Shown piece after piece: positions 9,904 to 21,900 of a DNA stretch of 45,756 bases. Position 1 is the first letter of the stretch. Each line of letters opens with the position of its first letter. A model generated the notes under the pieces. That model was given only the letters and a program-made list of their open reading frames with translations, did no database searches and had not been told where the DNA came from. Origin of the DNA: Gymnopilus junonius (lineage: Eukaryota > Basidiomycota > Agaricomycetes > Agaricales > Galerinaceae); NCBI GenBank assembly GCA_015501075.1, contig JADNYJ010000269.1, positions 1 to 45,756 on the forward strand. The letters are read 5' to 3'. Made by a program: the position numbers and the translations under genes.

Positions 9904-10999
9904 AGTAAAGCAGCAGACGGAGAATGTCCGCCAAACGTCGTTGATTCATCCGTAGTACCTGTCTGAATTTCTACCACGAATAAAGGGTAACATTGTCCAT
10001 TAAACGGGAGCGCGGACAGAACGTTGTATTCAAGTGGTTTTACCGGAGGAGGCAACACGCGTTCCGTCATTTTTCCGATTTTTTCGAAGCCTTCCGTCAA
10101 AGAGGAATCGCCGAGCACGCAACGACGACATCGCGAACCACATCCTAAGCGCTTCCCGACAACGTACCGAATTACAACCGGATAGACACGGGAGATCATG
10201 TTTATTGAGCACTAAGTATACGAGAAGATCAGTGAATGGAAGAAAATGGGACGTTGAGGTCAAGCTCATCCGGGATATTGCTGGCTAAGTGCGAAGCAAC
10301 TACGGAAGGGTAAATTTCCTCGTGCAATCTTACGAGCATTATGCAGTGACTCAATCAATTGAAGTCGTTGGTGGGTAGTTATATGTAGCAGGTTGAGGGA
10401 TGGATAATCGTGGGAGTTATTCGTTTGTTGTTCATACGCACACGTGACGTCGTCGTAATTATCAGTGACTTGTCAGACTAATGAGCGCGTCCAGTTTTTC
10501 ACTGCTTAATTCTCCCCTCCGTCCCTTGTTCAAAGTGCTACGAGCGGTTCTCCTCTAAGCTATTGAAACACTGAAACTCAATAAATCTATCAACATTCCA
10601 CCGGCGGCCCAGGTAATCTGGAAGATAGCACCGGCGATCCTAGCGTTCCTTTGGACTGAAAGAGGACACGCAGCCACCACGAGTTCAATTTATGCCCAAC
10701 ATGTGTGGAACATATCTTTTCCAATTACAGTACCATCACTTCCAAAATTTGCCATCTGCGAAAGCGAGGAGCTGTGCATGTCCAGGTAAATTTAGATTGA
10801 CAAGAGAAATGGTCGGTACTGAAATTATCCTCATGTCTGCAGTTGATGGTCATCCTTAAAAGTCATAGCATTTGAGGAAATCGACGCCCCATACTCCCCC
10901 AGGCATCATTAATTTCTGAAGGTTGGTAAGTAGACATCGCCATCCCAGAGCTATTGCTATATCTCACCTGTGCAACGGCTTATCAGTATTGCCAGTAAC
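9904..10999. other. Intergenic region between divergent genes
   Basis: This 1.1-kb spacer separates the GH7 gene (minus) from the five-exon gene (plus), so it should hold both promoters. Short antisense open frames near 10030-10290 lack coding character. I see no RNA gene or repeat here. Confidence 0.5.
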
Positions 11000-12209
11000 A
11001 TGGCCGACGTGAATCTCTTCTTCAAGCTGGTCGATACCGGAGACTTCGTGTCCGATCCGCAAGACTCATACACAACACAGAAAGATCAGTTGGTATACGA
11101 CCTCAAAACAAATGTTGCTTCTTATTACAACCTTCGGAGTGTCACGTCATTATGGCTGCTTAGGCTTGGGTCCGACTCGGGCACGATATTGGAGAACGAC
11201 AAAACTATTGCCTATTATAAGCTCAAAGACAATGATGTACTTTTTCTTCGTAAGTGGTTTAGCTTTTGTTACTTGTTCATCCGGGGCCTGTGCTAAATCC
11301 TAGCATCACAGAGGACCCGGAGCTTGCTAAGATCACCTACTCTGATAATGGTCAAACAAAGTCTCTATGGGCAAAGAGAAGCGACACCATAAGTGCCGTC
11401 GAATCAAGAGCATTTCCAGGGAATATGGATGATATTTCTTTTGGATTCAAATCGGGGGTGACGCAGATAGACGGGGAAAGCACCGTGCAATCTTTGTTCG
11501 ACAGGCTGTCGCTCGTCACCAGTGGGTCAGGTTAAAGTAATGCATGACTATGCCACTGACCTTCCGCTCTGTAGTTCGTCCCCCAAAGACGATATTACAA
11601 GGCGTCACTGAAGGAGAATATCGCCTCCGCAATCTTAACTATTATCTCAGGTTCTACTCTGGGCCGATAAGGGCTATTCTCACTTCCAAAGACTCAGAGG
11701 CAACCTATGTGAGCCATGACGCTTTCGATGGAGAAGTTTGATTTACTAACTTTTCCTTTTTTTGTTTAGTTTGAGGTTCGTCTTGCCAGTCCACCGGTGT
11801 TGACGCCAACATCCGCCGCGGTCACGATTTCTTGGCTATCCAGAGCTTGGTTTTGGTATGGTCCTGATTACAGGAAACCGGGTTCGGACGACACCCTTGT
11901 CTTTACGGCGCACCATAAGGATATCACATTGTCTGCGTCGGGCTCTAACACTGGCTATTACAAGTATGTATACAGTATTTCACCTAGTACGATGGTTTTA
12001 TTAAGCCCTAAATCCAGCATTTCATTTTCTCCGGTAGGGGACAACACCCCACAATATCTGGTTTTGACCAATGCCGGAGAGGTATGCATCGCGCTGTATG
12101 CATCAGGACTTAGGAACTTACTCAATGGTCTTTTGTGCAGCTCAAAATAGACCCCAAGGGCAATATGCCTAATGTTTCTAGGGATTGGTACTTCGATCGT
12201 CGTCCCTAG
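11000..12209 (+). CDS. Five-exon gene of unknown function
   Basis: Exons 11000-11249, 11312-11530, 11575-11708, 11770-12081 and 12141-12209 join through four GT...AG introns of 44-62 nt and give exactly 328 codons, about 327 residues, with no frame break. The start at 11000 (ATGGCC) follows a weak upstream extension and has a good context. I do not recognise the family. The first 85 residues look beta-rich and end YKLKDNDVLFL, a pattern that recalls ubiquitin-like folds without being diagnostic. Two or three further beta-rich segments follow, and the chain ends RDWYFDRRP. There is no signal peptide or membrane span. A 54-nt stretch within exon 4 (11964-12017) also has good splice sites and may be an optional intron. 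The gene converges on SMC1 with about 250 bp between stops. Confidence 0.75.
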
Positions 12210-12455
12210 GTGCAAGTTACTCCATAGCGTCACCACAGCCGTTGGGGCTCATGTCCATCACGTTTGACGTATACAGTTTCACTGTAGGATCGGAAATTGA
12301 GATCATTCCGATTTGAGACGCATCGCGAGAGCAATCCATTCATAAAATTACAAAGTACAACAGAGAGGTAGACAAAAGTTTAACGGGAATGGCAACTGAA
12401 AGGCAGAAGGCAGTAATAAAAATAATCATAAAATGGCATGAAAACATGAAAGCCT

Positions 12456-15400
12456 CTAATCATCATATTGCGTGAGCTGGAAAGAAAATAATGAGTAAAA
12501 TAGCAAGTTGGCAATAGGATAAAATCAAACTTACATCGAGAGTCAATGTGCGTGAGCTATTAACTTCTTGGTCCCGATAAATACCAACCAAAGAGTGTCC
12601 TTTTTCGTATAATGACCCTTTCAAGCTGATAACGACAAACTGGAAAGTGTCAGAAGCATGCGCTCGGACATAGTTGGCGACCTTCGCCACGTTGGTATTG
12701 TCTAGAGCGGCATCAACTTCATCAAGAACAAAGAAGGGGGCTGGCTGGTAACTAAAGACCAACACATAACAGCATCAGTTACGTGTCCGATGAAGATTCC
12801 GTTACCAGCACCGACCTGTGAATCGCAAACAACAATGCAAGGGCAGCTACTGTCTTCTCTCCTCCAGATAATTGCTCCATATCTCGGAACCGCTTCATAG
12901 GAGGCATGGCGTGATATTTAATGCCTGCGTTATAAGGTTCCTATGAAACAGATCACATGTGAGAATTTGACGAACGACATAAGAGGAGTAAAATAAACGA
13001 CATACCTCGCTGTCTTCCAGACTCAGGTAAGCGACACCTCCCATGGGCGACGCCTTGCCTTTCGTCAGCTCTTTGTAGACATCGTCGATACGTTCAGAGA
13101 TGTGACTGTATGCTTTGTTGAAGAGGTCACACCTGTCATTCCATGTAAGTAATAGAAATCTCCCAAAAGTCAACCAACCCAAATCACCTTCGTTTCTTCA
13201 CGTCGTGGAAATGGTCACGGGCAGCTTTAGAGTCCTTACGCGCTTTCTCCGCCTCGCGCTCCGTTTCTTCAAGCTTCGTCTCCACATCATCCAGGCTAGA
13301 CATAGGAAGAGCATCATAAATCACCTTCAAGAAGAATAAACAAGGAGGGAAACGTACCGTTCCATAGCCTTCATATTCGGCGCCATCCGCTCGATCTCAG
13401 CGGCTTTATCCCCGATCTCCTTATCTAACCGTGCCAAAGTTTCGGCTGGGTCCTCGTTGGGATCATCATCAATAAATTGGAAGTCAACTTGAATGCCGTA
13501 ATCCGCAGCGACCTTTGGTCGTTGTGTTCCGTTTTCATCTTCGTCGACGTCCATGGCCATTTCCTCTCGGAGATTCTACCCGTATACGCGTTTGTATCCA
13601 AGGTTGAAAGTAAAGAAGCAAATTTACCTCCTCCATGGGGACATTCTTGAGGTCGCCCTCAAGCAATGGTAACTTGATCTCCTCGAGTCGGCACTTGCGA
13701 TACAACGCAGACCGCTCTAGAGCGAGTTTCTCGATCTCGTCGTTCTACGAAGAAAATAGATTATTCATGAGTATACCTGCCACAGAGACAACGAATCCAA
13801 ACTCACGCAAGTCGCAATCTCCTTCAGTGCCTGGTCAAGCACCTTGGAAGCCTTCATGCCCGTCTTTTTTACGTGCTCTACGACCTTTGTCTTCTCATCC
13901 AACATCTCCTGCAATCCAATCAATTCTTCCTTCAGATTAGACACCACAGTCTCCGAGGCAGCGATGTCCCTCTCGGCCGCCACTCGTTGCTCCTCGAGCT
14001 TCGTAAGGTTTGCCTTTTCATTGTTGATTAGTACTTCCAGACGCTCTAGACGTTCAGTGGCCGCTGTGAGGCCTTCATTCTCGAATGCAGCTCTAAAAAG
14101 TGGTAAATGAATCAGGGATACAACCCTTGAGAGGGAGGAAAATCACAAGGAACGTACTGATTCGTTAACCTCGCAATTTGAGTATCAAACCTCAGCCGGG
14201 CCTGACTCTCCTCCTGAGCAAGCTTGAGCTGACGTTCTTCATATTCTCGAATATTGATAACGCCAATCTTTTGACAGAAAGGAGCAAAGAGGCCATCTTC
14301 CGCTGCGTTGATGACAGTTAAGAATTGTTCGATCCTTGCTTGGAGATTTGCATGGGTTGTCCGAGCCTTCAGGTGTCGTGTTAGAGTTGTGGAAATAGGG
14401 GTTGAACAAGGTTGGAAAAGGTTACCTTCTTCAGTTCAGGAGAGACAGTCTTCAATTCCTTGTCAATGTGTTTTAATTCGTCTTTAATGCCCGTAAGGCG
14501 GAGTTTGCAGGCTCTCTGAAAATTTTGTTAGACGACTAAGAAGAAAGTAAACAAAGAAAAGACATAGACGACATACCAAGTCATCTTTGGCAACCGTGAT
14601 ATTGGCCTCTAACCGGGTGATGTCGTTGACAAGGGCCTCATCTGTCTTGCCACGAGGCTTCTGCTTGCTCAGCTCTCGCTGTTCCGCAAGAAGGGTATCT
14701 CGGACACGAATCAAGCCTGTTTAATCAAAAAGGATGTGTCAACGAAGTACAAAGCATCTAGAGTCTCGAAAGACTGACCTTGCACGTCCTTCTCATCCCA
14801 TTTTTATCACTGTTATGTGTACTTCGACCACCAGTGATCAGGCCACTCTTGTGTATGATCGTACCCTCCAAAGTGACAGCTAGACAAAGAACAATCTCAG
14901 CCAACCATCGCTCCAAAAGAAAAATAAACAAAATACCCACCCTTAATCTCCTGCCCCTTTTCATAACAAACATACCTCGCAATTTCCATCGTATCACACA
15001 CTAACGCATTCCCACACGCGTGATGAATAGCCTCTCCACCGCAGGCTCATACTGCACCAAATCACCGCCAACCTCGCGCCCTTGGTGAACGACCTGAACT
15101 TATCATTCACAGGCTTCACCTGGATGGTATCCAGAGGTATGAAAGTAGCTTGGCCCGCGCGTTGCGTGCGCATGTATTCGATACAGTCGATGGCGGTTTT
15201 CTCTTCGTCTACTACTATGGCGTCGGTGTTTCGGCCCAGAATGACGGATATGGCAGTGGTGTATTTTCTAGCGCTGGGTTTGCACAGGTCGATGATGCGG
15301 CCACGGACGCCTGGGCATATAGTGTTGAGATCATGGTCGGAATAGAAAGAAAGAAGAGGGAAATAGGTACCTGGGAACAATCGTTGCAGACTTGCTAGTG

Positions 15401-17381
15401 TCTCTTTGAACTTGGCTTCTTTCTCTGATTCGTGCCTGTCGACGCCAGCTTGCAGAAGCTGTTGATATATATTTTGCAACTTTTCATCTGCTCTAACTGG
15501 AGTTTCCTAGAGGGATATATGAGGTGGCGTTGATCATATAAGTAAGGAACTCACGTTATCCGAGCTCTTTCGGATTGCTGGTTGTCGAGCTCCTGACGTA
15601 CATGTGCCAGTTCAGTCTGAAGAGAATCGATCTTCTCCTCTAGCTGAATAAAAACTAAAGTTCAGAAAATAGCTTCGGGATATGAAGAGGGTGAAACTAA
15701 CCTCTTGCTCTTCTCATTCAGAACTGAGCTCCTCTGACCGCTGTGCTTCTTCTCCTTGAAACCTTGTTCCTTCTCAGATAGCTGTGCTAGAGCCCTGCAG
15801 CTGTCTTCTCTTCACGAGTGAGAGATTCTAGGGACTGACGTTCGTCGACGGCGAGGACGCTAGACGATGCTTTCCTAAAGAATTTTGGTGAGATTAAGGC
15901 ATCTCTGCAATGGAAAGGCAGAATTAACTTACAGGTTGCGATATTCCTCTAAGTTGTCTTCGCTCAGAGCAACATTATGCTGTGATGCCTTTCGCTGTTC
16001 CTCTAGAAGATATATCAGACGAAGATCAAAAGGTAAATAAATATTCCAACCTTGCGCTTTTGGGCTGCTTTCTTCACTGTAACTAACTCTTGTTGCAAAG
16101 CGTTGACCTTGACCTCGAGCTGCTTCTTGTTTTTCACAAGTTCGTCCTTGCTCTTCTCAGCGTTGTTCATCTTGCGTGTAGCATGTGTAATTTGGGCTTC
16201 GGTTGCTACGAGTTCAGGTTTCTTCTTGGCTATGAGCAATCGTCGACAATGGGAAGGAAACAGAAACACAACATGCCTTGGCTTCCAATGCCTTATCCGC
16301 TTTCTTGATGTTCTTCTCCTTCTGCATGACGGCGGTCCTCGCTTTTGCCTGGTCAGCTCTAGCAGCATCTAATTCCTTATCGTGTTCCTTCTGCTCCTGT
16401 CGTAAACCCGCCAACTCCTTATTTTTCTTCACGATGGCTCTTGTGTTGTCTTCGATGCCGAGGTCGATATGGTATAATTTTGTGAGAAGGCGGTCCAAGA
16501 TGAGTTGGTCCTAAAGGGCGGATGAGATATGAAGAGGAGTCAGCGACCCCGTGTGCTTACCCGTTCTTGACATAAAGCATCAAACCGATCCGCTTCAGAT
16601 TTTTGTTCCTTGTACTGTTTGATCTCGCCCGCAATTCCTCTTCGCTTGGTGAAATTGAATGTAGCATTCTCTGTCGCTCGTTCCTGGGCTTCCTTTGCCT
16701 TGTCATATTCGGCAGCCAACTCCAGAGAGCCACTGATCTGTTCAATGAGACGCGAAAGTTCTCTGGGTGATTGCGATGCGACGGCTTCGACATCTCCTTG
16801 GAACACAAGGAAATTCTTGGCTTTGACGAGGATATTGTGCATAATTAGAGCTGCGTTGTAGGCAGTGTACGTGACCACTTTGCCATTCAACTTGTATTCC
16901 GATGCACCAGTGGTTGATATTCTAGGGAAATTAATTGGAGCGCGTTCTTCTGGATAGTTCTGGAAACAAATAGGACACTCACGTCCGCTGAAAAGTCCAT
17001 TCCTTCTTCTCTTCATCGAGGTATACAGCCATAACCCAAGCCTTCTTGGCCGTACCCTCTCCTTTCTCCTGCTCATTATCCGAACCACCAGCTGCCGACC
17101 CGTCCTCGGCATTATCCCGAGCCAGTCTCCTTCCGCGATATACCAAGTCTTTCAGCTGTGAACTACGCAGCTGGGCGCTCTTGACGCCCAGAACAAAAGA
17201 AATGGCGTCCATTAGATTAGATTTCCCAGCACCATTTGGACCAACGATAGAGGTGAAGTTCATGAAAGGACCTATGGTTTGTCGTCCTCTAAAGTGGCAG
17301 TGAGCTTGATAATTTCTTAGACACGAGAAATGCTTACCTGTAGGACTTGAAGTCGCATAACTCTATGCGCACGAGAGGCAT
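12456..17381 (-). CDS. SMC1: Cohesin subunit SMC1
   Basis: SMC1 pairs with SMC3 to form the ATPase ring of cohesin, which holds sister chromatids together. The start at 17381 gives [15 protein letters not shown]; a 49-nt intron (17289-17337) follows, then Walker [11 protein letters not shown] long coiled coil leads to the hinge (GVRGRIIDL near 15300, [15 protein letters not shown] near 15130). A second coil follows, with [11 protein letters not shown] near 13380, then the ABC signature LSGGEKT near 12865 and Walker [14 protein letters not shown] near 12720. The last exon (12456-12476) ends LTQYDD. About sixteen exons are separated by short introns. At least four single-base frame breaks occur, near 14803, 15022, 15065 and 15799, each repaired by adding one base. 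Since SMC1 is essential and conservation continues on both sides, I read these as sequence errors. A decayed second copy cannot be excluded. Confidence 0.92.
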
Positions 17382-17430
17382 CGTGAGGGTATAGCGCGTC
17401 GAAACGAATACGCGCTTTGTGAACTCTGCA

Positions 17431-17550
17431 AAATGAGACGCGCTCAGCTCAGAGCTGAATGGTAATTTCGGACTCCGATAACATCACGTGTGCCATTTAA
17501 ATTCGACATCTAAAATTAGCCACACCTGTGCTCTGTTCTTCACAAACGTA
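17431..17550. promoter_or_regulatory. SMC1 upstream segment shared with the NTPase gene
   Basis: This segment starts about 50 bp upstream of the SMC1 ATG. It shares AATGAGACGCG, TTTCGGACTCCGATA, CATCAC, ACATCTAAAATTAGCCAC and TTCACAAA, in the same order and orientation, with 30134-30238, which lies upstream of the minus-strand NTPase gene. The segment is therefore a duplicated promoter region or a small dispersed repeat. Confidence 0.6.
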
Positions 17551-18950
17551 TAGTACCAGCTCTTGGCGGAACACTGTCTGAGTATTAACGAGATCGCCCG
17601 AGCAAGACCCACATATTCCAGGCCACTAATAGTAATACTGACATTGATGCTAGACTCTTGTCTGGTGATTTTTCTACTAAGGGGCTTGTCATGGTTGCTT
17701 CTCTTCGACTATGTTGGGGCCTGCCTCTAAACTGGGAGCCTGGTCAAATGCTACGTGAACGCGCCACGGTTTCCATCATACCTCATCATCTAGGTCTATA
17801 ACGATCGTTGATACCTCGAATTAAGTTCTCAAAGCTTATATTTATCTATCGCCTTGCATTTTCTCCACTGAACTTTATGGTATCAACGCTTGGCATGGAC
17901 TGGGCTTCTGGCTCCTTTCTTCCCTACTCACTGGGCACACATTCGGGCTCTGGCAGACGGACCAACTCATGTGTTTCCGGTGTGTTATAGCAAAGCTGTA
18001 CATACAGTCGGACGCGGTGAGCAGTTACGCCGAATCTATTTTCAGAGGACGGCATGACTGACGTTGACAGTCGAAATCCCAAATCGACTGATCAGTCGGC
18101 TTTATTTACTCTACAGACCCTCAAACTAAAGTCCCGACAAGGCGATGTTCTGGGGAAATCACAGAATGTCAACACAGCCAATCTTCTTTCTACTTGCTCA
18201 TAGAATAACACTGCTTTTCTGTCAACGACGTCCCCAGTCGCTAGTCCCTGATAGCTTGTACTTGTTCTAATACTGCTTACATTCCAAATCGAGCAATCAG
18301 CTGGATCGATGCGATGGCAAATCACGAACCTGAAAATTTCTTGCGATGACATTCCGTGTTGCATATCCAGCTGGATTATGAGTTTTGATGGCAGCTTGAC
18401 GGTGAAAAGGTTCTTGATAAGTGAGCTGCTCTGCTTCTACTGTTTTCAAGGTTCTGTTTCACATCATATTCGAAATTGCGCTGTTCATTAGCTCAGCCGC
18501 ACGAGGAGTCTGCATGTCAGAAGCAGTGTACATGCATGGGCATATTCCAGCGCTAATCGCACTAGGAAACCCACCGCGCTATACGCTTTTCTGAACACGC
18601 AGAATTGGGATCGCATGGAATTAAACGGCTGTGTGCAATTCTTCGTATATTCTTTCCCTTCTTGTAGACAGACTGCCAAATTCTTTCGAATTGCTCATCT
18701 TGATGTGCGTTAAGAAGAAATAAATTAAAGACATGGGCGGTGTGTCCGAACACGTTGAGGGACCACATCCAAAATAGTACAGAGCAATAGCATAGCTCTC
18801 GCCCATGAGAACATACGTCTCCCTTGTCTTATAAGGTAGAGTCGCCAAAACGCTTCTATCGTGAGCTGTGATATACTTCCTCTTCTCTCCATTGCCTTCG
18901 CAACATCCTCCTTTCCATCACCGTTGGCAACTTTACACTATTACGCTACA
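17551..18950. other. Intergenic region between SMC1 and the TPR-CHAT gene
   Basis: A 1.4-kb spacer between divergently transcribed genes. Several short open frames exist on both strands but none has a conserved motif or splice-linked continuation. I find no RNA gene or clear repeat. Confidence 0.5.
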
Positions 18951-21900
18951 ATGTCCAACAACGCCCCAGGGGACGACCCGGATATGTGGGCGCTTAATCC
19001 AGTAATAACGCGTTGATATGCTAACCTATGTTATCACAGTGGTTTATATATCAGAGGTTAGTGTGCCATGCTCACCATCGACTCACTTGCCCTTACGTTG
19101 TATGATGAACAGAAATCGTCGTTGAATGCTCTCCTGAGGATAAGGACAAGACGGAACTCCTCTGGCTTACGCTCCTAATCATAGACAGGCCAATCCGTCG
19201 CTTGAACCTCGAGAAAGTATCTCCGACAACATGGAAACCGAAGGATGATGTTGAAATGTAAGTAACAACCTCCCTGTCGTTGAGCCTGAGATTGATTGGT
19301 ACCTTCATATCACAGATCCATTCCAACACATGAACTTTTCCTTGTCGCCTATTCGGAAGGTCCGCAGGCTGGAGACCGGGGTCAAATACGCATAGATATC
19401 AGTGATTTGTCGGCTCGGGCACTGGAACAAAATGGCATGCAACCAGGACGCTGTAAGACCAAAATATATTACTCGTTGACTATTCGATCCTGACCGTCTC
19501 TCTACATATTGACAGATGCGAAACTGAGGTTTGATCCATCGGAAGGCTCCCCTGGACTACGGCTTTCGTTTGAGGTGTACAACTCAGAAGTCAAGAAAGG
19601 CTTAAACAAGCGCCAAGAACGTGAGTACTTGTACACTCCAATACAGGAAAGAATTCCGCATGACATTTTCACAGTAACACACCTTGAAGATAGCAATCCT
19701 TCTGATATATACGGCGTCATTCAAAGGCTTAAGGATGTCCACTCGACGAAAGCTGATGCGCTGAATTACCTCGGGAGCAGGCTGTGGAAGAGTTCAAGAA
19801 GACACATAACGAGGAGGTCATTTCCATGGCTATAAAAGCCTACGACGAAGCCATCGCTTGCTTATCAGCAGGTGATATAAGACTGACAAAATTCCTGCAT
19901 GACTTAGCAAAAGGACACTACTTGCACTTCGCGGCCTTCGGACACATCTCGGATATAAATGAAGCAATATCAAAATGGCAAGCAGCAGCAGCGGTAACAC
20001 CAGATGGCCATGAAAATTTACCTGGCTTGCTCAATAACATTGGAACCTCACTCTGCAGTCGATTTGAACGAATCGGAGAGATTGAGGACCTATCAGACGC
20101 GATTCAACTTCAGCGGAAAGCAGTTGAGCTCACTCCGGTTGGGCATGCTGACCTTCCAGGTCGGCTCAATAACCTAGGAAACTCAATTCTTTGTCGGTTT
20201 GAAAAAACTAGAGAGATGTCAGATATTTCAGAATCAATCCGACTTCAGCAGAAAGCAGTTGAGCTCACCCCAGTTGGGCATGCTGACCTTCCAAGTCGGC
20301 TCAATAACCTAGGAAGCTCATTTCTTCGCTGGTTTGAACAAACTGGAGAGATGACAGATATCTCAGAATCAATCCGACTTCAGCAGAAAGCAGTTGAGCT
20401 CACCCCAGTTGGGCGTGCTGACCTTCCACGTCAGCTCAATAACTTAGGAAACTCATTTCTTCGTCGGTTTGAACGAACTGGAGAGATGGCAGATATCTCA
20501 GAATCAATCCGACTTCAGCAAACAGCAGTTGAGCTCACCCCAGTTGGGCATGCTGACCTTCCAAGTCAGCTCAATAACCTAGGAAGCTCATTTCTTCGTC
20601 AGTTTGAACGAACTGGAGAGATGACAGATATCTCAGAATCAATCCGACTTCAGCAGACAGCAGTTGAGCTTACTCCAGTTGGGCATGCTGACCTTCCACA
20701 TTGGCTCAATAACCTAGGACACTCATTTCTTCGCCGATTTGAACGAACTGGAGAGATGACAGATATCTCAGAATCAATCCGACTTCGGCAGACAGCAGTT
20801 GAGCTTACTCCAGTTGGGCATGCTGACCTTCCAAGTCAGCTCAACAACCTAGGAGGCTCATTTCTTTGTCAGTTTGAACGAACTAGAGAGATGTCAGATA
20901 TTTCAGAATCAATCCGACTTCATCAGACAGCAGTTGAGCTTACTCCAGTTGGGCATGCTGACCTTCCACATTGGCTCAATAACCTAGGACACTCATTTCT
21001 TCGCCGATTTGAACAAACTGGAGAGATGACAGATATCTCAGAATCAATCCGACTTCGGCAGACAGCAGTTGAGCTTACTCCAGTTGGGCATGCTGACCTT
21101 CCAAGTCAGCTCAAAAACCTAGGAGGCACATTTCTTCGTCGGTTTGAACGAACTGGAAAGATGACAGATATCTCAGAATCAATCCGACTTCAGCAGACAG
21201 CAGTTGAGCTCACCCCAGTTGGGCATGCTGACCTTCCAGGTCAGCTCAATAACCTAGGAGGCTCATTCTTGAGGCACTTTGAACACAGCGAAAACCTCGA
21301 ATCCTTTGATTTAGCTGTATTAAATTTCCGTCTCTCGGCTAATTCCCACACCGGCTCGCCTTTGATATCTATGTCTGCGGCAAAGAAATGGGCTAGATTA
21401 TTAAAACAACCCTCCCCTCATTGGATGCTCATGAAAGAATTCTACATCTTCTTTCTGTCATAGCTGGCCTTGACAACACAGTGAAACGCCGTCACGACCT
21501 ACTCATTGATTCTTCCCAATTACCTATTGTTGCAGCTGCAGCTGCCTTGTCTGTGAATCGTCCTGATAGGGCCTTAGAGTGGTTGGAGCAGGGCAGATGC
21601 ATTGTCTGGAACCAAATCAACCAGCTCCGCACACCAGTTGAAGACCTCCATGCGTTCAACCCAACTCTTGCCGACAAATTCACAAGCATATCAAAGCAAC
21701 TGGAGTATGCTGGTTCTCGTATAGACCCTCGCCATACAGAAGGGACACTATCAATGGGTGCCAAAATTTCCTTGGAAAATGAAGCGTATAATCATCTGAA
21801 ACTTGCAAAAGAGCGTGATGAAGTTCTCGCTAGCATTCGGAATATCCCTGGTTTCGAAAACTTTCTACTACCAAGAAAATGCGTGGACCTTATGAGTACA

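Noticed and set aside
10030..10290. Antisense open frames of 79-84 codons
   Set aside because: They overlap on both strands, have no motifs, no splice context and no neighbour support.
15082..15398. Plus-strand open frames opposite the SMC1 hinge
   Set aside because: They are shadows of the conserved minus-strand hinge coding sequence.
20120..21334. Regular repeats as a possible CRISPR array
   Set aside because: The 135-bp units are contiguous coding repeats with no unique spacers, in a eukaryotic gene.
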